NCBI RefSeq assembly: GCF_014648895.1
Contig: NZ_BMRZ01000017.1
Location: forward strand, 124,001-188,000
Length of the DNA stretch: 64,000 nucleotides
Reading direction: 5' to 3'
DNA from: Streptomyces tanashiensis
GTDB lineage: Bacteria > Actinomycetota > Actinomycetes > Streptomycetales > Streptomycetaceae
In this document: piece after piece, positions 32,945 to 42,329 of the stretch
How the letters are laid out: each line of letters starts with the position of its first letter
Numbering within the stretch: the first letter of the stretch is position 1
Notes under the pieces: model-generated
Seen by the model: the letters and a program-made list of their open reading frames with translations, nothing else
Database searches by the model: none
What the model was told of the DNA's origin: nothing
Program-made: the position numbers and the translations under genes

Positions 32945-34387
32945 CTAGCGGCGGCGGGTCCAGAAGCCGCCGATGCCGCCCTGCCGGGGCTCCATCGACC
33001 AGCCTCCCCTGGTGTCGACCACCAGCAGCCGCGGCCCCGCGGGCAACGCACCGCTGCCGCGGCCGCGGTTCAGCCGGCAGAAGGCGCTCTGCTGGTGGCC
33101 ACCGCGCCGGAGGACGTTCACACCGAAGAAGCCCTCCTTCTTCTCGTCCCCCTGGCACCGGTACCTGACCCCCGTCTCACCGCCCGTGTACGCCAGGACG
33201 TCCGGCCCCACCCCCTCCAGCGGGCCGTCGAAGGGGCGCAGCGTCGACACCGGCCGGAGCCGGATCGTCCACGCGCCCCGGCCCCACGCGTCGACCCGCA
33301 GCCGAAGCGGCGTGTGGCCGTCATGGTGGAAGACCCCCACCCCGCGCAGCTGCGGCATGGAGCTGATCAGAGCCTGCCGCCAGGCGCGCTTGCGCACGGT
33401 CAGCGTGACGACCTCGATGAGGCGGTCGTCCTCCTTCAGCACGTCCACGACCACGAAGCCCTTGGGGAGCGTGAGGCCGGGGTCGACGTCCTCCTTCCCG
33501 CACCCCGAGAACTCGACCGGAGTGAACTCGGGCCCCATCTCGGACGGGAGGTCGTTGCACCGCGCCAGGGGCGCGCCGAGGGGCGGCATGACGAGGTGCC
33601 CGAGCGCACCGGACTTCGCCACGACGAGGGAAGCGGGCGGGGCGGCGGGGGCGGCCGGTACGGAGGGGATGCCAGCCTCGAACGGGGTCGCCGCGAGGGC
33701 GGCCGGCTCCGGGGCGGCCACCGGCTCCGGTATGCGGTGCGCCGGAGACGCGTCGTGCGTCACCGTCCCGTCCGGCAGCACGTCGCCCGCCCGGTCGAAT
33801 TCCGCCTCGTCGTCCTCCCGTTCGTCCTCCCGTTCGTCCTCGGCCGTGTCGTCGCCCGGCACCGAGAAGCCGAAGTCCGCTGCCAGGCGCGGGAGTCCGG
33901 AGGCGTACCCCTGCCCCAGCGCACGGAACTTCCAGCCTCCGTCCCGCCGGTAGAACTCACCCAGCAGGAGCGCCGTCTCCGTCGTCGCGTCCTCGACCGC
34001 GTACAGCGCCAGCTGCTCGCCGGTGGCCGCGCTCACCACCCGCAGGTAGAGGCCGGTGACCTCTCCGAACGTGGCGCCCTCGCAGGAGGCGGCGACCACG
34101 ATCCGCCGCACGTCCGGTTCCACCCGGGCGGGGTCTATCTCCAGCCAGTCCGCGACGACCCCGCCCTCGGCGCGGGCGCTGCCCGTCAGCCGCACGCCGC
34201 TCCCGCCGTGTTCGGGCTGGTTGTAGAAGACCAGGTCCTCCGGGCCCCTGACCTTGTCGTCCGCTGCGACGAGCAGTGCCGCCGGGTCGATCCGGAGCTC
34301 GTCCGGCCCGTCGGAGCGGCGGACGACGGCGACCCGCATCGGCTCACCGCTGAGGGGGAGGTTCGCCCCCTTGATGATCTGCGTCAT
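32945..34387 (-). CDS. TerD family protein with extended C-terminal domain
   Basis: The 480-residue protein starts with a TerD domain (about 1-190; MTQIIKGANLPLS, FYNQPEHGGSGVRL, IVVAASCEGATFGEVTGLYLRV, TETALLLGEFYRRDGGWKFRALGQGYASGL). An acidic and Ala/Pro-rich linker follows, then a second beta-rich domain (about 300-480) of unknown type. TerD domains bind calcium and act in stress or tellurite responses. The start fits the family, though GGGAGGA lies about 16 bases upstream, farther than usual. Confidence 0.87.
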   Translation of the reverse strand: MTQIIKGANLPLSGEPMRVAVVRRSDGPDELRIDPAALLVAADDKVRGPEDLVFYNQPEHGGSGVRLTGSARAEGGVVADWLEIDPARVEPDVRRIVVAASCEGATFGEVTGLYLRVVSAATGEQLALYAVEDATTETALLLGEFYRRDGGWKFRALGQGYASGLPRLAADFGFSVPGDDTAEDEREDEREDDEAEFDRAGDVLPDGTVTHDASPAHRIPEPVAAPEPAALAATPFEAGIPSVPAAPAAPPASLVVAKSGALGHLVMPPLGAPLARCNDLPSEMGPEFTPVEFSGCGKEDVDPGLTLPKGFVVVDVLKEDDRLIEVVTLTVRKRAWRQALISSMPQLRGVGVFHHDGHTPLRLRVDAWGRGAWTIRLRPVSTLRPFDGPLEGVGPDVLAYTGGETGVRYRCQGDEKKEGFFGVNVLRRGGHQQSAFCRLNRGRGSGALPAGPRLLVVDTRGGWSMEPRQGGIGGFWTRRR

Positions 34388-34470
34388 GCCCGCATCATGC
34401 ACGCTCCTCCCGATCAAGGGCAGCGGTGCGCACGGGACTCCGTCGCGCGGGGAGGAGCGCCGCGTAGGGT

Positions 34471-34680
34471 GGGCGGTGCAGCTGGTTCGCCCCGTCCGCC
34501 AGGCGGGAGGCGTCGTAAGAGGGAACCCGGTGGGAATCCGGGACTGCCCCGCAGCGGTGAGCGGGAACGACCGCCGTCACACAGCACTGGGCCCGTGACG
34601 GGCCTGGGAAGCGACGGCCAGTAGGAGCCCTCCACGTGGAGGACGTGCCCGCGAGTCCGAAGACCTGCCCGCTGCCCGTG
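34471..34680 (+). ncRNA. cobalamin riboswitch (B12 aptamer)
   Basis: The conserved parts of the class occur in order: AAGAGGGAACCCGGTG with AATCCGGGACTGCCCCGCA at about 34517-34553, then a variable hairpin region, GGGAAGCGACGGCCAGTAGGA, and the B12 box GCGAGTCCGAAGACCTGCC at 34651-34669. This layout and spacing match adenosylcobalamin aptamers of actinobacteria. It lies on the strand of, and about 60 bases before, the thioesterase gene, so it should repress that gene when cobalamin is abundant. Exact ends are estimates. Confidence 0.93.
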
Positions 34681-34715
34681 CGCCGGCGATCCCGGACGCG
34701 GACCAGCCCTGCCGC

Positions 34716-34732
34716 GACTCGCGAAGGAGAGT
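34716..34732 (+). promoter_or_regulatory. possible ribosome-site sequester of the riboswitch
   Basis: GACTCGC (34716-34722) is complementary to GCGAGTC (34651-34657) at the edge of the B12 box. ACTC (34717-34720) can also pair with GAGT (34729-34732), closing a hairpin whose loop contains the ribosome site AAGGA. These mutually exclusive pairings would suit a translational switch. This is a hand-made prediction. Confidence 0.35.
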
Positions 34733-34736
34733 TGAC

Positions 34737-35180
34737 GTGGCCGACCGCACCGTCACCAGCCCTGCCCGTCCCGCCAAGACCCCGGACGACTCCCGTGTCG
34801 TCCTCGCTCACATCATGAGCGACCACGACACCAATCTGTACGGCACCATCCACGGCGGCGTGATGATGAAGCTCATCGACGACGCCGCGGCGGCCGCCGC
34901 CGGGCGCCATGCCGACGGCCCCGCCGTCACGGTCTCCGTGGACCGGATGACCTTTCTTGCCCCCGTCCGTGCCGGCGACCTGCTCAGTGTCGAGGCGGGG
35001 CTCGAACGCGTGGGGCGGACCTCCATGACCGTCGGTGTGCGCGTCACCGCCGAGCGCTGGAACAGCTCCGGCCCGGCGGTCGAGGTCGCCACCGCGTTCC
35101 TGACCTTCGTCGCGATCGACTCCGACGGCAGCCCGCGGCCGGTTCCCCCGCTCGACGTGGTGCACCTCGGCCTGTCCTGA
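34737..35180 (+). CDS. acyl-CoA thioesterase, hotdog fold, under a cobalamin riboswitch
   Basis: The 147-residue protein matches the YciA/ACOT type: VVLAHIMSDHDTNLYGTIHGGVMMKLIDDAAAAAAGRHA, then VSVDRMTFLAPVRAGDLLSVEAGLERVGRTSMTVGVRV. Asp in IDDAA and the HGG turn are the usual active-site region. It hydrolyses acyl-CoA to free acid and CoA; chain preference is unknown. AAGGAGA lies 6 bases before the GTG at 34737. The upstream B12 riboswitch is unusual for this family and suggests higher expression when cobalamin is scarce. Confidence 0.88.
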   Translation: MADRTVTSPARPAKTPDDSRVVLAHIMSDHDTNLYGTIHGGVMMKLIDDAAAAAAGRHADGPAVTVSVDRMTFLAPVRAGDLLSVEAGLERVGRTSMTVGVRVTAERWNSSGPAVEVATAFLTFVAIDSDGSPRPVPPLDVVHLGLS

Positions 35181-35189
35181 TCCGGGCCG

Positions 35190-35774
35190 TCACCCTGATC
35201 GGGTGTCCTCCACCGCGCGGGGCACGAAGCCGTCCGGACCGGCCGCGGCCGCCAGGGCGGCCGGGAGGCCGTTGAGCCGCAGACGGGTGGCGCCGCGCAG
35301 GTTCGGAAGGTCGTGGTCCGGCTCCGCGGAAGGGGTCAGGAAGGCCGCCTGCTCGGTCCACCGCAGACGGGTGCCGCCGGCCTCCGGGTACAGCTCGACG
35401 GTCACCAGCGACGTCCATCGGGGCACGTCGTCCACGCGGGACGTGTACACGAAGACGATCCTGCGGCCCGGCGTGATCTCGAGGTACCGGGAGGCGTAGG
35501 CGAGTCGCTCCGGTTCCGCGTCCGGGACCGGGAACACGCTCGACGCGACCTCGCCGCCGCCCACGGTGAAGTCGTGCCGGTACGTGGCGTGCCGGCCCGG
35601 CATCCTGAACCACCGGCGCCGGACCGCGTCGTCGGCGAACGCCTCGAACACGGCGCTCGGCGGTGCGGCCGGCCGGGATTCGACGGTGAAGGTCTCGTGC
35701 CGCACCTCCGGCACGGTGCCACCGGCGTGCCCGTCGGCAGCCGGGTTCGGCACAGGGGCTTCGGGACTGGCCAT
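35190..35774 (-). CDS. SRPBCC (AHSA1-like) domain protein
   Basis: The 194-residue protein has a Bet v1-like fold: HETFTVESRPAAPPSAVFEAFADDAVRRRWF, then HDFTVGGGEVASSVFPV and TRLRWTEQAAFLTP, typical of AHSA1-like proteins. It is divergent from an HxlR regulator gene, which probably represses it. An in-frame GTG lies two codons before the ATG at 35774. It converges on the thioesterase gene with 9 bases between stops. Confidence 0.87.
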   Translation of the reverse strand: MASPEAPVPNPAADGHAGGTVPEVRHETFTVESRPAAPPSAVFEAFADDAVRRRWFRMPGRHATYRHDFTVGGGEVASSVFPVPDAEPERLAYASRYLEITPGRRIVFVYTSRVDDVPRWTSLVTVELYPEAGGTRLRWTEQAAFLTPSAEPDHDLPNLRGATRLRLNGLPAALAAAAGPDGFVPRAVEDTRSG

Positions 35775-35820
35775 GTTCACCTCATGTGAAGTCGTGACGT
35801 GTCGGGGGTGGGGCCCGTTG

Positions 35821-35839
35821 GTTACCCTTCGTATGTAAC
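35821..35839. promoter_or_regulatory. GTTAC-N9-GTAAC inverted repeat, HxlR operator candidate
   Basis: GTTAC at 35821-35825 and GTAAC at 35835-35839 form an inverted repeat in the 142-base region between the divergent SRPBCC and HxlR genes. Arms of this kind are common for HxlR-type regulators. No second copy is visible. Confidence 0.4.
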
Positions 35840-35916
35840 GGGGGCGGTGCGGCCACGATCAAGGCCCCGCCGATACGCACTTCGAAGTCAGCAACGCACA
35901 GGAAGGGAGCGACGCC

Positions 35917-36354
35917 TTGGTCTCCCCGCCGGATTCAGGTCCCGCGTCCGCCGCTCCTTCCCCGGAGTGCGCGGCGACCATCGCACTCGTACGCGATGTG
36001 CTCGCCCGCGTCGGGGACAAATGGACCGTCCTGGTCGTCACCACGCTCGGCGACGGCCCGCTGCGCTTCACGGCCCTGCACGATCGGATCGACGGGGTGT
36101 CCCAGCGGATGCTGAGCCAGACGCTGCGCGCCCTCACCCGGGACGGCCTGGTCACACGGACCGCGTACGCCGAGATGCCCCCTCGCGTCGAGTACGCGCT
36201 GACGCCGCTGGGCCGCTCGCTCGGGGACACCGTCGCCCACGTCGTGGGGTGGGTGCGGGAGCACCAGCGGGCGATCGTCCGCAACCGTGAGCGGTTCGAC
36301 GGGCCGGACGGCGAGGCAACCCCGGGGGACGGTGGCGCGTCCTCCCCCACATGA
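35917..36354 (+). CDS. HxlR family transcriptional regulator
   Basis: The 145-residue protein has the HxlR winged helix at about 17-105: ALVRDVLARVGDKWTVLVVTTLGDGPLRFTALHDRIDGVSQRMLSQTLRALTRDGLVTR. The TTG at 35917 is the likely start, because AAGGGAG lies about 7 bases upstream and no ATG or GTG lies between. A divergent SRPBCC gene is the probable target. Confidence 0.88.
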   Translation: MVSPPDSGPASAAPSPECAATIALVRDVLARVGDKWTVLVVTTLGDGPLRFTALHDRIDGVSQRMLSQTLRALTRDGLVTRTAYAEMPPRVEYALTPLGRSLGDTVAHVVGWVREHQRAIVRNRERFDGPDGEATPGDGGASSPT

Positions 36355-36399
36355 CGCGTCGGCCGCGCCCGCGCCCGGCCCCATCTGACAGGACACGTG

Positions 36400-36651
36400 A
36401 TGAGTGACAAGGCCCGCATCCTCTTCGATGCGCTCGACCTCGACCAGGACGGCACCCTGACCCGTACCGAGGTCATCCGGGCGCTGCGGGAGAAGGGGCC
36501 CACCCTGGCGGCGCAGGGTGTGATCCCCGTCTGGGGGGTCGGGGACGTCGACGACTCCGCGGCGCTCTTCGACGCGGCCGACCAGAACGGCGACCGCGTC
36601 CTGAGCTTCGAGGAGTTCGCGGCGGTGGTCGACCGCCGTTTCGGCTGGTGA
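36400..36651 (+). CDS. small EF-hand calcium-binding protein
   Basis: The 83-residue protein has two EF-hand loops: D13, D15, D17 and E24 (DLDQDGTLTRTE) and D61, N63, D65 and E72 (DQNGDRVLSFEE). It resembles calerythrin-type or small calmodulin-like proteins of Streptomyces and probably binds calcium in the cytosol. An in-frame GTG directly precedes the ATG. Confidence 0.88.
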   Translation: MSDKARILFDALDLDQDGTLTRTEVIRALREKGPTLAAQGVIPVWGVGDVDDSAALFDAADQNGDRVLSFEEFAAVVDRRFGW

Positions 36652-36663
36652 TCCCGGGGTGAC

Positions 36664-36695
36664 CCCGCGCCCTGGCGTCAGGACCAGGGCGCGGG
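36664..36695. terminator. bidirectional terminator, 12-bp perfect stem
   Basis: CCCGCGCCCTGG (36664-36675) and CCAGGGCGCGGG (36684-36695) pair perfectly around an 8-base loop. It lies between the convergent EF-hand and GH87 genes, its right arm reaching into the last codons of the latter. Confidence 0.8.
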
Positions 36696-38699
36696 AGCCG
36701 GGGGCACGACGACCGGCGGGCGGTCGTCGCACGTGAGGGTGTTCGGCAGCAGCCAGGGGGCGAGCCAGCCGCCGTCGTTGCCTCCGAGGTCGGCGAGGGC
36801 GAACTCCGAGCCCGTGGCGGGGAAGTGGAACGAGCCGCAGTTGTTGACGCCGACGGCTCCGACGTTCCGGGCGTCGACGTTCTCGAAGGTGGCGGAGCCC
36901 TTGGTGCGGGCGCTGAGCACGGAGTTCCCGGCGCCGTCGACGCGGATGTCCTTGAAGTGGACGGCCGGGATGTCGTAGCGGTCCTTCACCCCGTACTCGC
37001 TGACCAGCATGACCGCGTTGTGGGTGGAGTCGAGGTAGTGGTCCCCGGTGACCCGGACGTCGGCGTCGATCGAGCCGTCCAGGGCGTAGAACCAGAGGGC
37101 GCCGAGTCCGATCTTCCAGTTGAGGTCGAGGGTGCCGGCGCGGACCGTGGTGTTGCCGGTGAAGCGGAGGGTTCCGGTGAAGGGTTCGGCGCCGAAGCGG
37201 GCGCCGGCGTGGAGCCCGCTGCCCTCGCGTACGGGATCGGCGACGAGGTTGCCGCTCACCGTGGTGTCCGCCCCGCCGTAGACGGCGATGCCGTTGGCGA
37301 GGGTGGGTGACTGGACGGTGTTGCGGGCGACGGTGTTGCGGGCGTCCGCGGTCTTCTCCGACCAGAGGGCGATGCCGTCGTCCCCGGTGTTGCGGATGAA
37401 GTTGTTCCGGACGAGCGAGTCGGTGACGCCGGTGTGGAGGTTGAGGGCGTCCGCGATCTGGTCGGTGATCACGTTGTCGGTGATCCGGACGTTCCGCAGG
37501 GGGCCGTCGAACCAGAGGCCGACCTTGGTGTGGTGCAGGTACAGACCCCTGATCGTCGAGTCGCTCATGGCGCCGCCGATGGCGTTGACCTGGTCGGTGT
37601 CGATCCGCTCGCGGACGTCTCCTTCGACCGCGAAGCCGGAGAGGTGCACGTTCCGGCTGCCACCCTCGGCGGCGGGCCTGCCGTAGAGGCCGACGCCGGT
37701 GTGCCGGGAGCCGTCTGGGGCGGGTTCGGCCAGGGTGACCTGGCGGCCCTTGAGGACGGTGTGCCAGTTGCCCGCGCCGACGATCGTGACGTCGTCGACG
37801 ACGATGTGCCGGTCGACGCGGAAGGTGCCCGGCGGGAGGTAGACGGGCCGGTCGGTGCGGCGGGCCAGGGCGACGGCCCGCTCGATGGCGGGTGCGGCGT
37901 CCCGGCGCCCGGTGGGGTCGGCGCCGAGGGCGCGCACGTCGATCCCCCCGCGTTCGACGTGCGGCGCGGCGACGAGTTCGGTGTCGAGGAGGTCGATCAC
38001 CGTCCAGGCGGCCGGGCTGCCGGCCGGCACCGTGAGCCGCACCTTCTCCCCCGCGCGGTGGGTCGTGCCGAGGAGGAGGCGCTGCTCGTCGTAGAAGTGG
38101 GCGGGCCGGAAGGGCTTGTCGAGGATGGGCGCGGGCGTGGTGCCGGCCGGGACGCAGGAGCACTCGGTCAGCCACCAGTCGGGGTGGAGGAGGTCGGCGC
38201 CGGGGTCGTCGGTGAACGGGTACTGGTTGTAGAGCCAGGAGTACTGGGACGTCAGCGTCATCGTGCGGCGGTGGCGTCCGTCGACGGTGACGTCCAGGGG
38301 CGCGGTGACCCCGCCGCCCCCGGGCGCGTCCGGGATGCTGGAGCGGACGGTCAGGGCGTTGGCGGCGCGGGGCAGGGTGAACTCGACGTACTGCCCGGGG
38401 AGGAGCCGGACCGCCTTCCGCCCGGAGGCCTCCGAGGGGAGGGTGTACGGGGTGCGGCCCGGGCCGATGACCGTGCCGTCGGTGCGGGCGTTCTCCGCTT
38501 CCTGCTCGTCGAAGGCGACGGCGGCGCCGCGACCGGAGACCAGGGCCGGGTCGAGGCCGGCGCGGGTGACGACGGGCCCGGTGACGGCGGGCCGGGCGGG
38601 GGCCGCTCCCGCCCGGGCGGCGGGGGCGGCGGCGAGGGCGGTGCCGAGGGCGAGGAGGGCGGCGGCGAGCGCCGTCGCCCTCCCGTACGGGTGGGCCAT
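36678..38699 (-). CDS. GH87-like alpha-1,3-glucanase (short form)
   Basis: The 673-residue secreted protein starts with a signal peptide (ALAAALLALGTALAAAPAARA). A beta-sandwich CBM-like domain follows (about 60-245; GPGRTPYTLPSEASGRKAVRLLPGQYVEF, NALTVRSSIPDAPGGGG, SWLY), then a right-handed parallel beta-helix (about 250-650). The pattern ADALN (Asp near 417) followed 23 residues later by GDD (440, 441) matches the three catalytic aspartates of GH87 mycodextranases/alpha-1,3-glucanases. It lies 37 bases after the GH13 gene and is the last gene of the binding-protein operon. It is the shortest of three paralogues here and lacks extra binding modules. Confidence 0.82.
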   Translation of the reverse strand: MAHPYGRATALAAALLALGTALAAAPAARAGAAPARPAVTGPVVTRAGLDPALVSGRGAAVAFDEQEAENARTDGTVIGPGRTPYTLPSEASGRKAVRLLPGQYVEFTLPRAANALTVRSSIPDAPGGGGVTAPLDVTVDGRHRRTMTLTSQYSWLYNQYPFTDDPGADLLHPDWWLTECSCVPAGTTPAPILDKPFRPAHFYDEQRLLLGTTHRAGEKVRLTVPAGSPAAWTVIDLLDTELVAAPHVERGGIDVRALGADPTGRRDAAPAIERAVALARRTDRPVYLPPGTFRVDRHIVVDDVTIVGAGNWHTVLKGRQVTLAEPAPDGSRHTGVGLYGRPAAEGGSRNVHLSGFAVEGDVRERIDTDQVNAIGGAMSDSTIRGLYLHHTKVGLWFDGPLRNVRITDNVITDQIADALNLHTGVTDSLVRNNFIRNTGDDGIALWSEKTADARNTVARNTVQSPTLANGIAVYGGADTTVSGNLVADPVREGSGLHAGARFGAEPFTGTLRFTGNTTVRAGTLDLNWKIGLGALWFYALDGSIDADVRVTGDHYLDSTHNAVMLVSEYGVKDRYDIPAVHFKDIRVDGAGNSVLSARTKGSATFENVDARNVGAVGVNNCGSFHFPATGSEFALADLGGNDGGWLAPWLLPNTLTCDDRPPVVVPPAPAPWS

Positions 38700-38736
38700 G
38701 CGGGGCTCTCGTTTCTCTCGTGGTGGCGGGCGCGGC

Positions 38737-40341
<1,605 letters not shown>

Positions 40342-40396
40342 GTGACGGTCCTTTCGGGCAGGGGTGTGTGCGGTGGAGGTGAGGGGGTGGGGCGCG

Positions 40397-41272
40397 TCAG
40401 CCCTTGAGGCCGCCGGCGGTGAGGCCGCTCATGATGTTCCGCTGGAAGATCAGGAAGACGATGAGCGTCGGCAGCGAGGCGATGGTGAGGGCGGCGATGA
40501 GGACGTTGACCGGGACCCCGTTGGAGAGGGAGTAGATGCCCACGTTGAGGGTCTGCTTCGTGGGGTCGGGGAGGGTCAGCATCGGCCAGAGGAAGTCCTT
40601 CCAGACGCCGACGACCGCGAAGATCGACACGACGCCGAGGATCGGCCGGGAGATCGGCAGGACGATCGACCGGAGGATCCGGAGGGGGCCGGCGCCGTCC
40701 ATGGAGGCGGCGTCGAGGAGTTCCTTGGGGATGGAGTCGAAGAACCGCTTCAGCAGGAAGATGTTGAAGGCGTTGGTGACGGACGGCAGCCAGATCGCCC
40801 AGGGACTGTCGAGCAGGTTGCGTTCCACGATCGGCACGTCGAGCACGGTGAGGTACTGGGGTACGACGAGGACGGTCGCCGGGATCATCAGGGTGGCGAG
40901 CATCATGCCGAGGACGGCCTTGCCGAGCACGGGGCGCAGCTTGGAGAGCGAGTAGGCGGCGGCGACGTCCAGGACGAGCTGGAAGGCGAGGGCGCCGAAG
41001 GCGTAGTAGAGGGTGTTGAGGAGGAGGGTGGCGAGGTCCATGACCTCCCAGGCCCGGGTGTAGTTCTCCGGGGTGAAGGTGCCGGGGACCAGGGTGGGCG
41101 GGGTCTGGATGACCTCCTGGGCGTCCTTGAGTCCGCTGGAGGCCAGCCAGTAGAGGGGGCCGAGGAAGACCAGGGTGAAGAGGACGAGGACCAGGCCGAG
41201 GACGATCCGGTAGGCGGCCCTGCCGCGGGGTCGGGCGAGCCGCGCCGGTGCGATGAGTGTGCGTGTGGACAT
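40397..41272 (-). CDS. sugar ABC transporter permease (MalG-like)
   Basis: The 291-residue protein has six membrane helices and the EAA loop ELLDAASMDGAGPLRILRSIVLP, which contacts the ATPase. Its end, IFQRNIMSGLTAGGLKG, is typical of MalG-type CUT1 permeases. It follows the MalF-like gene by 16 bases. No ATPase gene is present in the locus; Streptomyces CUT1 systems are known to share the MsiK ATPase. Confidence 0.94.
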   Translation of the reverse strand: MSTRTLIAPARLARPRGRAAYRIVLGLVLVLFTLVFLGPLYWLASSGLKDAQEVIQTPPTLVPGTFTPENYTRAWEVMDLATLLLNTLYYAFGALAFQLVLDVAAAYSLSKLRPVLGKAVLGMMLATLMIPATVLVVPQYLTVLDVPIVERNLLDSPWAIWLPSVTNAFNIFLLKRFFDSIPKELLDAASMDGAGPLRILRSIVLPISRPILGVVSIFAVVGVWKDFLWPMLTLPDPTKQTLNVGIYSLSNGVPVNVLIAALTIASLPTLIVFLIFQRNIMSGLTAGGLKG

Positions 41273-41288
41273 GTGTGTCTCCCCGGTC

Positions 41289-42251
41289 CTACTCGTCCTC
41301 GGCGCGGCTGAGCTTCACGTACGCCGCCGAGAATCCGGCGAGGAGTACGAGCAGCATCAGGCCGAGGGCGGCCGCGGCGCCGTAGTTGTTGAAGCTGAAG
41401 GCGTACTGGTAGATGAGGTACACGACGGTGGTGGTGGACCCTTCGGGTCCGGCGCCGCCGGTGAGCAGGAACGGCTCGACGAAGACCTGCATGGTCGCGA
41501 TGACCTGCATGAGCAGCATCAGCGAGAGGACGAGCCGGGTCTGCGGGATGGTGACGTGCCAGATCTTGCGGAGCAGGCCGGCGCCGTCGAGTTCGGCGGC
41601 CTCGTACAGCTCGCCGGGGATGGACTGGAGGGCGGCGAGGTAGATGAGGGTCGCGCCGCCCATGTTCATCCAGGTGGAGGCGATGACGACGGCGAGCATC
41701 GAGAGGTCGGGGTCCTGGAGCCACTGCTGTTCGGGCAGGCCCAGGAAGCGGAACAGTTCGTTGAGGAGGCCGTAGCCGGGGTCGTACAGGTACTTGAAGA
41801 GGAGGACCGCTGCGACCGGGGGCAGCATGACCGGCAGGTAGACGAGGAGCCGGAGGTAGCCCTGGGCGTGGCGGAACTCGTTGATGACGAGGGCGGCGAC
41901 GAAGGGGACGGCGAAGCCCAGGACCAGGGCGAGGACGGTGAAGAGGAGGGTGTTGCCCCAGGCCTGCCAGAAGGCGGGGTCGTTCGCGACCGTCCGGAAG
42001 TTGTCGAGGCCGACCCAGGTGGTGCGGCCGCTCTCGGTCTTCTGGAAGGCGAGCAGGAACTCCCGGATCATCGGGTACCAGGAGAAGACCGCGAAGCAGA
42101 GGACGGCGCCGATGAGGAAGCCGTGGGCGGTGAGGTTGCGCCGCAGGGCCCTGGCGAACTGCCCCGTGGCCGGGCGGGGTGCCGCGGGGCCGGGCGGGGC
42201 GGGGCTGCGGTGGGGTGCCGCCGTGCTCGGGATCGTGCTGGGGGCCGGCAT
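41289..42251 (-). CDS. sugar ABC transporter permease (MalF-like)
   Basis: The 320-residue protein has six helices, a Pro/Ala-rich N-terminal tail, and the EAA loop ELYEAAELDGAGLLRKIWHVTIPQ. It pairs with the MalG-like protein to form the import channel. The gene lies 78 bases after the binding-protein gene, behind a strong hairpin that probably lowers its expression relative to the binding protein. Confidence 0.94.
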   Translation of the reverse strand: MPAPSTIPSTAAPHRSPAPPGPAAPRPATGQFARALRRNLTAHGFLIGAVLCFAVFSWYPMIREFLLAFQKTESGRTTWVGLDNFRTVANDPAFWQAWGNTLLFTVLALVLGFAVPFVAALVINEFRHAQGYLRLLVYLPVMLPPVAAVLLFKYLYDPGYGLLNELFRFLGLPEQQWLQDPDLSMLAVVIASTWMNMGGATLIYLAALQSIPGELYEAAELDGAGLLRKIWHVTIPQTRLVLSLMLLMQVIATMQVFVEPFLLTGGAGPEGSTTTVVYLIYQYAFSFNNYGAAAALGLMLLVLLAGFSAAYVKLSRAEDE

Positions 42252-42294
42252 CGTCGCTCCTTGGTGCTGGGGTGCCGCTGCTGAGGGTGCTGGC

Positions 42295-42323
42295 GGGCGG
42301 GGCGGACCGGGACCGCCCCGCCC
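42295..42323 (-). terminator. intercistronic hairpin between binding-protein and permease genes
   Basis: GGGCGGGGCGG (42295-42305) and CCGCCCCGCCC (42313-42323) form a perfect 11-bp stem with a 7-base loop, 7 bases after the binding-protein stop. Such hairpins in sugar ABC operons stabilise the upstream message or attenuate the downstream one. Confidence 0.7.
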
Positions 42324-42329
42324 GGCGGG

